Counted from the stretch's first letter, positions 1 to 9,742 are shown. The stretch: 64,000 bases of DNA from Sphingomonas hengshuiensis (GCF_000935025.1 NZ_CP010836.1:4945001-5009000); one strand, 5' to 3'. Notes: generated by a model from the letters alone, not told the origin. A program made the numbers and translations.

Positions 1-2
1 GG

Positions 3-53
3 GGCCGTCTGGCATTTGCCACGGGGCTGGTGCCCGGAACGGCGTTCGCCTAG
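3..53 (+). CDS. Possible C-terminal end of an upstream gene (partial)
   Basis: An open frame enters from the left edge and stops with TAG at 51-53, giving a short hydrophobic tail of 16 residues. It lies just before the ribosome binding site of the amidase. Too little is visible to name a family, and it may be chance. Confidence 0.25.
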   Translation, partial: GRLAFATGLVPGTAFA

Positions 54-82
54 CCTATCTTCGGGTTTGATGGAGGGCGGAA

Positions 83-1687
83 ATGCGGTTCTGGTTGGCG
101 GCGGCGATACTGGCGAGCGCGGCGGTTCCGGCGGCGGCGCAGGACATTGTGACGCGCGAATTGCCCGGCAGGGGCTTTGCCGTCGAGGAAAAGTCGATCG
201 ACGCGCTGCAGGCGATGCTGGCCGCCGGGACGGCCACCAGCGCGGGGCTGGTCGACGCCTATATCGAGCGTATCCGCACGATCGACCGCGCGGGCCCGAC
301 GCTCCGCAGCGTCATCGCGGTCACCCCCGACGCGCTGGCGCAGGCGGCGGCGAGCGACAAACGGCGCAAGGCGGGCACGCTGCTGGGGCCGCTCGACGGG
401 GTGCCGGTGCTGATCAAGGACAATATCGAGACGCGCGAATTGCCCACCACGGCGGGCAGCCTGGCGCTCGCCGCCAACGACACCAAGCGCGACGCGCCGG
501 TGGTGGCTTTGCTGCGGGCGCAGGGTGCGGTGATCCTGGGCAAGACCAACCTCAGCGAATGGGCCAATATCCGCTCCAACAATTCGATGAGCGGATGGAG
601 CGCGGTCGGCGGGCTGGTGAAGAACCCCTATGCGCTGGATCGCTCCGCCTGCGGATCGTCGAGCGGGTCGGGCGCGGCGGTCGCGGCGAGCCTGGCGGCG
701 GTGGCGGTGGGGACCGAGACCGATGGATCGGTGGTGTGCCCGGCGTCGATGAACGGGCTGGTCGGGCTGAAACCCACGCTCGGACTGGTCAGCCGCACGC
801 ATGTCGTGCCGATCAGCCATAGCCAGGATACGCCGGGGCCGATGGGCCGGAGCGTCAAGGACGTGGCGCTGCTGTTCGCCGCGATGATCGGGAGCGACCC
901 CGCCGACGCCGCAACCAAGGGCGCAGACGGCTATCGCCGCGACTATGCGGCGGGGCTGCGCGGCGATGCGCTGAAGGGCATGCGGGTCGGCTATTGGCGG
1001 CCCGAGATGGAGGCGCCGCTGGGCGCCGCGTTCGACAAGGCGCTGGACGTGCTGCGCGGGGCGGGCGCGATTTTGGTCGAAGTGAAGATGCCCGAGCTGA
1101 AGGGGCTGGGCGAGGCCGAGAGCGTGGTGCTGTATACCGAGCTGAAGGCCGATCTCGCCGCCTATCTGGCGACCACGCCGGCGGCGGTGACGGTGCGGAC
1201 GCTGGCCGATGTCATCGCGTTCAACGACGCGCATGCCGATGCCGAAATGCCGTTTTTCGGGCAGGAGACGTTCTTGAAGTCGGAGAAGCTGAAGGGCCTC
1301 GATGACCCCGAATATCTGGGCGCGCGGGCCAAATCGCTGCGGCTGGCGGGGGTCGAGGGGATCGATGCGATGCTGAAGACGGGGGATGTCCGGCTGCTCG
1401 TCACCCCGACTTATGGCACGCCGTGGCTGAGCGATCCGGCGCATGGCGACCAGTTCACCGGCCCTTCGGCGAGCGAATTGCCCGCGGTATCGGGCTATCC
1501 GCATCTGACCGTGCCGATGGGGCTGGTCGAGGGGTTGCCCGCCGGGCTGTCGTTCATCGGGACCGCGTATAGCGACGGGCTGTTGCTGGGGGCGGGCTAT
1601 GCCTATGAGCAGGCGAGCCATGCCCGCGTCGTGCCGCGCTATCTGCCCAGCGCGCCCGCCGATCTGGGGCCGCGCGCGATCAGGTGA
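83..1687 (+). CDS. Exported amidase (amidase signature family)
   Basis: A 534-residue hydrolase of carbon-nitrogen amide bonds, with a Sec signal peptide (cleavage after about residue 20, AAAQ). The Ser-Ser-Lys triad is visible: Lys112 in VLIKDN, the Gly/Ser-rich GSSSGSG at 191-197, and Ser216 in TETDGSVVCPAS. The length and an extension after the catalytic core fit the periplasmic amidases of sphingomonads rather than GatA, which is cytoplasmic and sits with gatBC. A GGAGGG ribosome binding site precedes the ATG. The 3' end overlaps the convergent downstream gene by 8 bases. The substrate is unknown; peptide or aryl amides are possible. Confidence 0.88.
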   Translation: MRFWLAAAILASAAVPAAAQDIVTRELPGRGFAVEEKSIDALQAMLAAGTATSAGLVDAYIERIRTIDRAGPTLRSVIAVTPDALAQAAASDKRRKAGTLLGPLDGVPVLIKDNIETRELPTTAGSLALAANDTKRDAPVVALLRAQGAVILGKTNLSEWANIRSNNSMSGWSAVGGLVKNPYALDRSACGSSSGSGAAVAASLAAVAVGTETDGSVVCPASMNGLVGLKPTLGLVSRTHVVPISHSQDTPGPMGRSVKDVALLFAAMIGSDPADAATKGADGYRRDYAAGLRGDALKGMRVGYWRPEMEAPLGAAFDKALDVLRGAGAILVEVKMPELKGLGEAESVVLYTELKADLAAYLATTPAAVTVRTLADVIAFNDAHADAEMPFFGQETFLKSEKLKGLDDPEYLGARAKSLRLAGVEGIDAMLKTGDVRLLVTPTYGTPWLSDPAHGDQFTGPSASELPAVSGYPHLTVPMGLVEGLPAGLSFIGTAYSDGLLLGAGYAYEQASHARVVPRYLPSAPADLGPRAIR

Positions 1688-2078
1688 GGCGGCGCGCCAC
1701 CCGCGCCTGCCACAGCAGCAGCAGCGGCAGTTCGACCAGTTCGATGCCAAGCCCGATGCGGTGGCCGAGCGAGGGCGCGCCGACCAGCGCCAGCGAGAGC
1801 AGCCGCGCGAGCCCGCCGACGAACACCATCGCGCCGAGCATCCGCAGCCGCGCGCCGTTGCGCTCGACATTGGGGATGCACGCCGCGAACAGCAGCAGCA
1901 TGCCCAGGAACAGGCCGGAGACATAGCGGAAATGGCTGTCGAGGTCGGTCGGCACGCTCGGCGGACGGCCCAGGAAATGGGGGCCGCCGACAATACCCTC
2001 GATCGCGGCGCTGAGTGGCAGCAGCAGGGTGAGGATCATCGCCGCCTGAAGCAGTCGCTTCTCGGCGACGGGGGTCAT
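1680..2078 (-). CDS. DUF4345-type small membrane protein
   Basis: A 132-residue protein with four predicted hydrophobic segments. The pattern resembles DUF4345 membrane proteins: a first helix after a charged start, a central segment with GLFLGMLLLF, then GGLARLLSLALVG and a final helix ending in basic residues. The start at 2078 is chosen because its ATG overlaps the stop of the upstream gene in an ATGA junction, which implies translational coupling. The function is not known; an inner-membrane location is likely. Confidence 0.75.
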   Translation of the reverse strand: MTPVAEKRLLQAAMILTLLLPLSAAIEGIVGGPHFLGRPPSVPTDLDSHFRYVSGLFLGMLLLFAACIPNVERNGARLRMLGAMVFVGGLARLLSLALVGAPSLGHRIGLGIELVELPLLLLWQARVARRLT

Positions 2079-2533
2079 TTGCGGCGGTCGAGTTCGAGCA
2101 GTTCCTCGCGGACATGGATCGCGCCCAGCGACATCCGCACCTCGACCAGGAAATAGACCAGCCCGGTCATCAGCAACAGCATCGAAACCACGAAGGCGAT
2201 GGCGACCACCGCCCCGACATGCAGCGCGAACAGGCGCGAGACGAACATCAGCGCAACGACGAAGCAGGTCGACAGCGCGCTGGACACGCACAGGAAGATC
2301 GCGGTGTTGATGACCGAGATGCGGCGATCGATCAGGCGCAGTTCCCAGACATGGCGGTCATGCTCCGGTCCGGTCGAGCTGGGGTGAAGCTGTTCGAGCC
2401 CGCGTGCCCGATCGACGATTCGCGCCAGCCGCCCGACCATCACGTTCAGGATGGCGCCGATTCCGGCGAGCAGGAACACCGGGGCGATTGCCGTCTGGAT
2501 CGTGTCCGCGACTGTGGAGAGATAGGGTCCCAT
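2075..2533 (-). CDS. DUF2721 membrane protein
   Basis: A 152-residue integral membrane protein. It has a hydrophobic N-terminal helix (FLLAGIGAILNVM), a charged cytoplasmic stretch with RLARIVDRARGLE, then two closely spaced hydrophobic segments, which is the DUF2721 layout. It is followed by the DUF4345-like gene with a 4-base overlap, so the two probably form one operon. No catalytic residues are apparent and the function is unknown. Confidence 0.8.
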   Translation of the reverse strand: MGPYLSTVADTIQTAIAPVFLLAGIGAILNVMVGRLARIVDRARGLEQLHPSSTGPEHDRHVWELRLIDRRISVINTAIFLCVSSALSTCFVVALMFVSRLFALHVGAVVAIAFVVSMLLLMTGLVYFLVEVRMSLGAIHVREELLELDRRK

Positions 2534-2606
2534 TGCCCGCCTTATGAAGGCGATAGGGGTGGGGCGTCAAACGGGTTGGTAACGCCTGTGCGCTAATGGG
2601 GACGTC

Positions 2607-3761
2607 ATGACGAAGCCGATGCCGCTCGACGAGTTCACCCGCCTGCCCCCGGCATTGGGCGTCGAGCGCGTCGATGGGCTGGCGGGGGCGATCGACAGCG
2701 TCGCCGCACGCGCCGCGCCGTCGCACCGCTTCCTGCGCTATGGCTGGTACGCAGCCGCGCTGCGGGCCTATGGCGGGGCGGCGCGGACGGTGAGCGTGGT
2801 GCGCGAGGGGATTGCCGTCGCCGCGATGCCGGTGGTGGCGACCGGGCCGGCGGCGCTGGGGCTGGTGTCGGTGCCCGGCTGCTATTGGCCGTTCCGCAGC
2901 TTTCCCGTCGCCGAGGATGCTGGAGTCGAAGTCGCCGACGCGCTGCTCGGGGCGCTGGCGCGGGGCGCACGCGCGCTGCGGATCGGGCCGGTCTATGATG
3001 GCGATCCCGGGCTGGAATTGCTCAAGGCGGCGGCGCGGGCGCGGGGATGGGCGGTGCTCGACCGGTTCGTAGCCGATTCGTACCTGCTCGACATGGCGGC
3101 GCTGCGGGTGGAGGGGATCTGGCCGCGCAACTCGACGCTGCGCAAGAACCGCTTCCACGAAAAGCATCTGGCGGCGCATGGCGCGCTCGACTGGGGGTTC
3201 GTGGAAGGCGCGGGGTGGGACGATGCCGCGTTCGATGCGCTGGCGGCGGTGGAGGAGAGGAGCTGGATCGCGGCGCGGACCGACGGATCGGATGCCAAGT
3301 TCACCGCCACCGGTCACGGCGCCTTTTGGCGCGCGGCGGCAGAAGACCCGGTGATCGCCGGGATGCTGTGGGCGGCGGTGCTGCGCGTCGATGGCGTGCC
3401 GACCGCCTTCTCGTTCGACCTGAACACGGGCGCGCTCAAATATGCGATCGCCAACAGCTATGACCCGGCGGTGGGCAAGCATTCGCCGGGCAAGCTGCTC
3501 TATTACCGCAACCTGATCCGGGCGATCGAGGACGGGATCAGCACCGTTGACTGGGGGGCGGGGGATGGCGGGTATAAGCAGGTGATCGGTGCGGCGCGCG
3601 GGCCGGCGATCCGCGACTGGCTGTTCGTGCGGCCCGGTCCCTCTGCCTTCGCCGCAAAAATGCTGCGCAGCATCTGGATGCGCAGCGGGCATCGTCAGGC
3701 GGCGCCCGGAACCGAACCGGTACCCCAGGCGATGTCGCCAAGTGAAGATCGCGACCTATAA
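2607..3761 (+). CDS. GNAT-fold / FemAB-like acyltransferase
   Basis: A 384-residue cytoplasmic protein resembling the BioF2-like / FemAB-type GNAT acyltransferases (Acetyltransf_6). The recognisable C-terminal part has WRAAAEDPVIAGMLWAAVL, then VPTAFSFDLNTG, then the segment with KYAIANSYDPA and HSPGKLLYYRNL. Members of this group often act in polysaccharide or exported-peptide assembly, but no such genes are next to it. The last 20 bases overlap the GTG start of xth. Substrate unknown. Confidence 0.72.
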   Translation: MTKPMPLDEFTRLPPALGVERVDGLAGAIDSVAARAAPSHRFLRYGWYAAALRAYGGAARTVSVVREGIAVAAMPVVATGPAALGLVSVPGCYWPFRSFPVAEDAGVEVADALLGALARGARALRIGPVYDGDPGLELLKAAARARGWAVLDRFVADSYLLDMAALRVEGIWPRNSTLRKNRFHEKHLAAHGALDWGFVEGAGWDDAAFDALAAVEERSWIAARTDGSDAKFTATGHGAFWRAAAEDPVIAGMLWAAVLRVDGVPTAFSFDLNTGALKYAIANSYDPAVGKHSPGKLLYYRNLIRAIEDGISTVDWGAGDGGYKQVIGAARGPAIRDWLFVRPGPSAFAAKMLRSIWMRSGHRQAAPGTEPVPQAMSPSEDRDL

Positions 3762-4512
3762 CGTCAATGGAATCAACGGCCGGCTGCCGGTGCTGCTGCG
3801 CTGGCTGGAGGAGGCTGCGCCCGATGTCGTGTGCCTCCAGGAACTGAAGGCGCCCGACGAGAAATTCCCCGAAGCCGCGATCCGCGACGCAGGCTATGGC
3901 GCGATCTGGCAGGGGCAAAAGAGCTGGAACGGCGTCGCGATCCTGGCGCGCGGGTGCGATCCGGTCGAGACGCGGCGCGGCTTGCCCGGCGACCCGGAGG
4001 ATGCGCAGAGCCGCTATATCGAGGCGGCGGTCGAAGGGGTGCTGGTCGCGGGGCTGTATCTGCCCAATGGCAATCCGCGGCCGGGCCCGAAATTCGACTA
4101 TAAGCTGCGCTGGTTCGAGCGGCTGATCGAACATGCGACGGGGTTGTTCGGCACCGATGCGCCGGTGGTGATCGCAGGCGATTACAATGTGATGCCGACC
4201 GAACGCGACGTGTACAAGCCCGAACGCTGGACCGACGACGCGCTGTTCGCGCCCGAAGTGCGCGCCGCCTATGCCCGGCTGCTGGCACAGGGATGGACCG
4301 ACGCGCTGCGCCATCTCCATCCCGACGAGACGATCTATACCTTCTGGGACTATTTCCGGAACGCCTATGCCCGCGACGCCGGGCTGCGGATCGACCATCT
4401 GCTGGTCAATCGCCCCGCGGCGAAGCGGCTGCGCGCGGCGGAGGTCGATCGGTCGGTGCGCGGGTGGGAGAAGAGCAGCGACCATGCGCCGGTGTGGATC
4501 ACGCTCGACTGA
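3742..4512 (+). CDS. xth: Exodeoxyribonuclease III (AP endonuclease)
   Basis: A 256-residue Mg2+-dependent nuclease of base-excision repair that cleaves at abasic sites and digests 3' ends of duplex DNA. The GTG start gives the typical opening MKIATYNVNGING with Asn7. Glu34 of VCLQELK binds the metal, GDYNVMP carries the Asp-Asn pair, and SSDHAPVW holds the catalytic Asp-His. The length is close to the family norm. It overlaps the end of the preceding gene by 20 bases, and its stop overlaps the convergent aminotransferase by 14. Confidence 0.95.
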   Translation: MKIATYNVNGINGRLPVLLRWLEEAAPDVVCLQELKAPDEKFPEAAIRDAGYGAIWQGQKSWNGVAILARGCDPVETRRGLPGDPEDAQSRYIEAAVEGVLVAGLYLPNGNPRPGPKFDYKLRWFERLIEHATGLFGTDAPVVIAGDYNVMPTERDVYKPERWTDDALFAPEVRAAYARLLAQGWTDALRHLHPDETIYTFWDYFRNAYARDAGLRIDHLLVNRPAAKRLRAAEVDRSVRGWEKSSDHAPVWITLD

Positions 4513-5731
4513 TTGTCCGCAGGGCGTCTGCCAGCGTATCGACCTCGTCCAACCGAGTCATCAGCGCGGGCGTCACCCGCACGCAGCTCCCCGAGGCGAG
4601 CCCGTCGCGGTGGACGGTGAAGATGCGATGCTGGTCGAGCAGCGTGCGGGCCAGCGCCATATTCTCCGCACGCGTGGTGCGCCCGGTCAGCCGGAACGAC
4701 GTGATCGCACAGTGTAGCCGTGGGTCGGGCGGTGTCAGCACCTGAATCCCCGGCAGGTCGCGCACCCGATCCACCCAGCGATCGCGCAGCAGCCGCAACC
4801 GCGCCTCGCGCGCGGCGCCGCCGATCGCCTGCTGGAAGTCGAGCGCGGCGGGGACGGTGAGCTGCGCGGCGAAGTCGACCGTGCCGGTATGGACGCGGGT
4901 GTGGATGGCGAGGGGCGCGTCGGCGGGCTCGGCGGGGTCGGGATCGATGTCGGCGACGCGCCCGCGCTTTATGTAGAGCGCGCCGACGCCGAGCGGTGCG
5001 CCGAGCCATTTGTGGACGTTGATGCCGATGAAGTCGGCCTCCAGCGCGGGGAGGGTGACGTCGATCTGGCCGACGCCGTGCGCGGCGTCGACGATCGCGT
5101 CGATCCCGCGGGCGCGCGCCATCCGCGCAATCTCGGCGACGGGAAGCACCAGCCCGGTGCGGTGGCTGACATGGGTGAGGAGCACCATGCGCAGCCGCGG
5201 ATTGGCATCGAACGCGGCGGCATAGGCGTCGATCAGCCCCTGATAGGTTGCGGGTTCGGGCAGCGCGATCTTCGCCACGGTGACGCCGCGGCGGCTGGCG
5301 AGCGCGGCGACGCAGGCCTGCATGCTGTCATAATCGAGATCGGCCATCAGCACGCCGTCGCCCGGACGCAGCCGGTTATAGCCGAGGATCAACGTCTTCA
5401 GCGCTTCGGTGGCGTTGCGGGTAAAGGCGATCTCGTCGACGCCGACGCCCATCGCCGCCGCCAGCCGCGCCCGCGCCGCGGCGATATCGCCGGGCATCGT
5501 GCGGCGTGCATAGAAGCTGGTCTCGCGGTTCACGCGATCGAGCTGGGCGCGATACTCGGCGAGCACCGGGCGCGGCATCAGCCCCCAGTTTCCGTGTTCG
5601 AGCTGGATGACGTCGCGGGTGACATCATAGTGCGCGGCGACCGCGTCCCAATCGTCCGCGGCGCGCGCGGGGAGCGCGGCCGCGAGCGGGAGCGCGGCGG
5701 CGCCGAGCAAGGTCCTGCGGTTCATTTCCAT
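4499..5731 (-). CDS. Exported class V aminotransferase-fold PLP enzyme
   Basis: A 410-residue fold-type I PLP enzyme of the isopenicillin-N epimerase / cysteine desulfurase-like class. The start MEMNRRTLLGAA is chosen for its AGGGAA ribosome binding site and gives a Tat signal (RRTLLG, cleavage near PARA), so the enzyme is exported already folded with its cofactor. Asp215 (VDAAHG) should bind the PLP pyridine nitrogen, and Lys241 (NVHKWLG) should form the internal aldimine. No desulfurase-type cysteine loop is evident. The substrate is unknown; epimerisation or lyase activity on a peptide-like amine is plausible. Confidence 0.85.
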   Translation of the reverse strand: MEMNRRTLLGAAALPLAAALPARAADDWDAVAAHYDVTRDVIQLEHGNWGLMPRPVLAEYRAQLDRVNRETSFYARRTMPGDIAAARARLAAAMGVGVDEIAFTRNATEALKTLILGYNRLRPGDGVLMADLDYDSMQACVAALASRRGVTVAKIALPEPATYQGLIDAYAAAFDANPRLRMVLLTHVSHRTGLVLPVAEIARMARARGIDAIVDAAHGVGQIDVTLPALEADFIGINVHKWLGAPLGVGALYIKRGRVADIDPDPAEPADAPLAIHTRVHTGTVDFAAQLTVPAALDFQQAIGGAAREARLRLLRDRWVDRVRDLPGIQVLTPPDPRLHCAITSFRLTGRTTRAENMALARTLLDQHRIFTVHRDGLASGSCVRVTPALMTRLDEVDTLADALRTISRA

Positions 5732-5952
5732 GTGGTTCCCTGGAGTTTGCGCCATCGCAGCGTTGTATGGCGTTAGCAGTGGCGGCGGCGCATGACGCCT
5801 GCGTTTCAGTCCCGGCGGTGATTTCTAATTTGCGAACGTGTCGCAATCTCATTAGATCGATGCGCGGCGCGGCTTTCGTCTGCCGTCGCGCAGCGCAAGG
5901 GGGTAAGGTTGAAACGCTACGCATCGTCGCTCGCAGGCGACCTCGGGACCCG

Positions 5953-6534
5953 ATGATGGCGGACGCATTTCTTGTCGCCGCGGGCATAAGCGCAATCGGT
6001 GGCTGCGTGGCGCTGCGCCGCGCCTGGTCGCTGCCGCGCCGCTCCCCGCAGTGGAACGCTACGGGCTGGGGCCTGTTCGCAGTCGCCGCGGTGCTCGGAT
6101 GGCTTGGCGCGGGTGCATGGGGGGTGTCGGTCGCCGGACTGTGCGGGATGGGCGCGGCGTTGGTGCTGCTCGCTTATGCCGCCGCGACGGCACCGGCGGT
6201 CGACAAGGCCAGGGCGTCGAACCGACGCGTGGGCGCGCTGCCTGCCGCGGGCGAGCCGTGGCGGGTCGGGCGGCGCATCGCGACCTTCGCAATGGTGGTG
6301 CTGGTCGCGGCGATCGTCTCGATCGGGCTTGGGCTGGCCGCGCGCGCGATCCTGGGCTGGGCGGGCGCGGGCGAGGCGAACGCGATCACGATGGGCTTTT
6401 TCACGATGCCGCTGGCATGGGCGCTGCTCGTCTTCGCGGTGATGCTGGAGGAGCGCCGCGCGCGGCAATGGCGGCTGCTGGCGCTGGCGAGCGTGCCGGG
6501 CGTGCTGGCCGTGGCGGGAGGGCTGGCGACGTGA
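5953..6534 (+). CDS. Membrane protein paired with PepSY protein
   Basis: A 193-residue protein with about five to six hydrophobic segments and a short basic cytosolic loop near the middle. I do not recognise the family. The ATG at 5953 is the first start that leads straight into a hydrophobic segment. Its stop overlaps the GTG of the PepSY gene (GTGA), so the two are translated together. By context it may be a small partner of the PepSY membrane reductase, as found in siderophore-iron reduction operons; that is inference. Confidence 0.6.
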   Translation: MMADAFLVAAGISAIGGCVALRRAWSLPRRSPQWNATGWGLFAVAAVLGWLGAGAWGVSVAGLCGMGAALVLLAYAAATAPAVDKARASNRRVGALPAAGEPWRVGRRIATFAMVVLVAAIVSIGLGLAARAILGWAGAGEANAITMGFFTMPLAWALLVFAVMLEERRARQWRLLALASVPGVLAVAGGLAT

Positions 6535-7877
6535 CCGCAATTCCCGAAGGCGCGACGGTCAAGCGATCGCTGTCGGCGCATGCCGCAGTCGGGCTGCTGG
6601 CCGGGGCGCTGCTCTATATCGTCAGCCTCACCGGAACGATCGCGGTGTTCTTCGAGGAATGGCAGCGCATCGAACAGCGCGGCGCACCCGAAATGACCGC
6701 GATCGAGCCCCAGGCGCTCCAGCGCGGGATCGCGGCGGTGCTGGCGAGCGAGGCGGGCAAGCCGCGGACGACGCATCTCTTTGCCCATCTCCCGGTCGAA
6801 TCGCTGCCGCGCACGACGATTACCACCGATACGCAGGCCGTGCATCTGGATGCGCAGGGCGCGACCGCCGCGCGCGAGGAAGTCGCCTGGTCCGATTTTC
6901 TGGTCGAGCTCCATTATCTGCTCAACATTCCCGGCATTGTCGGGCTGGCGCTGGTCGGGATGCTCGGCGTGATGATGCTGATGCTCGCGCTGTCGGGCGT
7001 GATCGCGCATCCGCGGATCTTTCGCGACGCCTTCCGGCTGCGCGCGCGCAATCCGAACGGGATCGGGCTGGCCGACTGGCACAACCGGCTGAGCGTATGG
7101 ACGCTGCCCTTTACCGTGGCGATCGCGCTGACCGGCGCAGTGATCGGGCTGGGGAGTCTTACCGGCTATGCCGTGGCGCAGCTCGATTATGGCGGCGATG
7201 TCGAGGCCGTCTATGCTCCCATCTTCGGCGGCGAAGGCAAGCCCGATCCGCGCGCGGCGCCGGTGCCCAATGTCGAAGCGGCGCTGACCTATATGCGGGC
7301 GCATCATCCCGGGCTGCGGCTCAGCTATGTGACGCTGCACGACCCGTTGACTGTGGGGCAGCATATCCAGGTCATCGGGACGCCCGAGCGGCGGCTGGTG
7401 TTCGGCGAATATTATAATTTCGACGCGCAGGGCCGCTTTGTCGGGACCGCCGGGCTGTCCGACGGCGCGCTGGGCCAGCAGGCGTCGGCATCGACCTATA
7501 ACCTGCATTTCGGCAATTTCGGCGGGTTGCCGGTCAAGATCGGCTATTTCGTGCTGGGGGCTGCGCTGACCGCGATCTGCGCGACGGGCAGCTATATCTG
7601 GCTCGGCAAGCGGCGGCGGCGCGGGATCGACGAGCCGCGGCTGCGCGCGGTGTGGGATGCGGTAGTATGGGGATCGCCCGCGATCCTGGCGGCGACCTTC
7701 GTGCTGCGCAAGCTGCTGGGCAATGGCGTGCCGCTGGTCGCGATCTATTGGCTGGGCAGCGTGGCGCTGATCATCGCCGGGGTGGTGGTGTGGACGCCGG
7801 GCCGGCTGGCGCGGGCGCTGCAGGCTGCGCTGGCGGTGCTGGTGGTGGCGGGGGCCGGGCTCACGCTGGCGGGGTGA
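6531..7877 (+). CDS. PepSY-associated TM helix protein
   Basis: A 448-residue inner-membrane protein of the PepSY_TM (FsrB/PiuB-like) family, often linked to periplasmic iron or flavin-dependent reduction. Visible parts are TM1 (GLLAGALLYIVSLTG), a periplasmic PepSY-like domain, paired TMs at about residues 135-165 (GLALVGMLGVMMLMLALSG), the DWHNRLSVW motif with a candidate haem-ligand His, and further TMs at the C-terminus. The GTG start overlaps the previous stop by 4 bases. It ends convergently, overlapping dld by 17 bases. Confidence 0.85.
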   Translation: MTAIPEGATVKRSLSAHAAVGLLAGALLYIVSLTGTIAVFFEEWQRIEQRGAPEMTAIEPQALQRGIAAVLASEAGKPRTTHLFAHLPVESLPRTTITTDTQAVHLDAQGATAAREEVAWSDFLVELHYLLNIPGIVGLALVGMLGVMMLMLALSGVIAHPRIFRDAFRLRARNPNGIGLADWHNRLSVWTLPFTVAIALTGAVIGLGSLTGYAVAQLDYGGDVEAVYAPIFGGEGKPDPRAAPVPNVEAALTYMRAHHPGLRLSYVTLHDPLTVGQHIQVIGTPERRLVFGEYYNFDAQGRFVGTAGLSDGALGQQASASTYNLHFGNFGGLPVKIGYFVLGAALTAICATGSYIWLGKRRRRGIDEPRLRAVWDAVVWGSPAILAATFVLRKLLGNGVPLVAIYWLGSVALIIAGVVVWTPGRLARALQAALAVLVVAGAGLTLAG

Positions 7878-9612
7878 GCCCCGGCCGCGGCGGGGCGGCG
7901 TCGCGGCTGGTCTCGCCAATGCCGGGGTTGAATATGTTGCACGGATCGAGCGCAGCATAATGCGCGCGCAGCGCGGGCTTGGCCGGATAGAGGTGCCCGA
8001 CATTATGCTCGGCGGGATATTCGGCGCCGCGCGCGTCGAGCAGCGCCCACATCGCGTGTTCGAGCGCGACCGGATCGGTGCCCTTGCGGACGATATAGTC
8101 CTGGTGGAACACGTGGCACAGGAAATGCCCGTAATAGAGCGCGTGGAGGATCGGCGCCGACAGCGGATCGGGCAGGCGTTCGAACCAGTCGGTGGCGTTG
8201 CGGGGCAGCGCGATGTCGAGCGCGACGATGTCCCCGACGGTGTCGCGATGGATCTGGCGATAGCGCACCGCGGCGCCGGCGGCGGCGAAGCGGTGGAGGA
8301 ATGCCGCGTCGCCCTCTTCGCTTGTGCATTCGAACCAGTCGCCATGGGCCGAGGGAAAGCGCGCCGCCAGCGCCGCGCGCGCCTCGTCCGCGCCTTCCTC
8401 CGAAACCCGCAGCATCAGATAATGGGCGAAACGATCGCGATAGTCGCGCAGCCGCGCGGGCAGCGGGTCGGGCAGGCGATCGGCGCCCCATTGCAAGAGG
8501 CGGTCGGCAAGATGTTCGCCCAGAAAGGGCAGGCGGGCAGCGAGCGAATCGACCTTCGCCTTGGCGGCATAGAGAAGCGGCAGGCGATCGGTGCCGAGGC
8601 GCCGGATCGCGAGATAGGTGTCCTTGCCATAGCGCGCCGCGATGTCGAACGCGTCGCGATGCATATATTCCGCCGCGATCGGAAGCTGGGTGAAGCTGCC
8701 CAGGATCGTGCGGCGAAGCTCGGCGAGTTCGGTCGGATCGTTGGTGCCGATATAGAAGACGCGGGTCGCCGCTTCCTTCGGGAAAGTGTCGAGGCGGACG
8801 GCGAACACCATCAGCTTGCCCGCGCTGCCCGATGCTTCGAACAGCCGGGCAGGGTCGGCGTTGAAACGGGCGGGCGTTTCGGCGTCGATGGCGCGGACAT
8901 GCGCGCCATAATGCGGGTCCGACGCGACGCGATCGGGCAGTGCGGCAACGTCGGCGGCGTCGAACGCGCCGCGCTCGAGCCGGTCGAGCATCGCCACCGG
9001 ATCGTCGCCCAGCGCGATGCCGAGATGATTGACCAGCGACAGCACCCCCTGCGCATCGACGCGGGCATAGAGCGCCAACTCGGTATAGGCCGGGCCGCGG
9101 CGGACCAGCGCGCCGCCCGAATTGTTGCAGACCCCGCCCATCACCGACGCGCCGATGCACGACGAGCCGATCACCGAATGCGGCTCGCGCCCCAGCGGCT
9201 TGAGCCGTGCCTCCAGCGCATAGAGCGTCGTGCCCGGCAACGCGACGACCTGCGTGCCGTCGCGGACCAGATGGAGCCCCTTGATCCGCAGCGTATTGAT
9301 CACGACCACGGGCCGGTCATAGGCGCCGTGCGGCGTCGATCCGCCGGTAAGCCCGGTATTCGCTGCCTGTGGGATCACGATCACCCCCGCGGCGACGCAT
9401 GCCTGGAGCACGCGCCATTGCTCGACCAGCGTCCCCGGCCGCACCACCGCGAGCACGGGGCCGCCGCCGAAGCGATAGCCGGTGCGGTGGCGCAGCGTCG
9501 CGCGGTCGCCCGCCAGCACATGGCGGCGCCCGACGATCGCGCGCAGCTCGTCGAGCAGCGCCGCAGTGCTGCGCGTGTCGTGGCGGGGAGCGTGAGGAAG
9601 CGTTGGCTGCAT
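7861..9612 (-). CDS. dld: Quinone-dependent D-lactate dehydrogenase
   Basis: A 583-residue peripheral membrane flavoprotein that oxidises D-lactate to pyruvate and passes electrons to quinone. The FAD-binding PCMH domain is clear, with PQAANTGLTGGSTP and GSSCIGASVMGGVCNNSGG. The C-terminal D-lactate dehydrogenase membrane-binding domain is complete and ends in DPCNIFNPGIG, matching E. coli Dld in order and length. It is divergent from the MFS gene at 9743. It may recycle lactate made during deoxysugar breakdown, but that link is only positional. Confidence 0.95.
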   Translation of the reverse strand: MQPTLPHAPRHDTRSTAALLDELRAIVGRRHVLAGDRATLRHRTGYRFGGGPVLAVVRPGTLVEQWRVLQACVAAGVIVIPQAANTGLTGGSTPHGAYDRPVVVINTLRIKGLHLVRDGTQVVALPGTTLYALEARLKPLGREPHSVIGSSCIGASVMGGVCNNSGGALVRRGPAYTELALYARVDAQGVLSLVNHLGIALGDDPVAMLDRLERGAFDAADVAALPDRVASDPHYGAHVRAIDAETPARFNADPARLFEASGSAGKLMVFAVRLDTFPKEAATRVFYIGTNDPTELAELRRTILGSFTQLPIAAEYMHRDAFDIAARYGKDTYLAIRRLGTDRLPLLYAAKAKVDSLAARLPFLGEHLADRLLQWGADRLPDPLPARLRDYRDRFAHYLMLRVSEEGADEARAALAARFPSAHGDWFECTSEEGDAAFLHRFAAAGAAVRYRQIHRDTVGDIVALDIALPRNATDWFERLPDPLSAPILHALYYGHFLCHVFHQDYIVRKGTDPVALEHAMWALLDARGAEYPAEHNVGHLYPAKPALRAHYAALDPCNIFNPGIGETSRDAAPPRPGLTPPA

Positions 9613-9665
9613 CGCGCGGTTCCTGTCCCAATCGGAGCATTTGGGCAAGCGCCGGCGCGCATGGA

Positions 9666-9685
9666 CTTTCGAATTTCTTCGATAT
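9666..9685. promoter_or_regulatory. Candidate operator (TCGAA-N4-TTCGA)
   Basis: The 20-base stretch CTTTCGAATTTCTTCGATAT contains an inverted repeat TCGAA/TTCGA with a 4-base spacer, about 60 bases before the MFS gene. It matches a site at 15527-15546 at 18 of 20 positions. A repressor or activator site is likely; the cognate regulator is not known. Confidence 0.55.
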
Positions 9686-9742
9686 ATTGCTGTCCGCAAA
9701 TCCGCAGCCGATCGGCAAGCGGGATCGGGGGAGAGAGACATC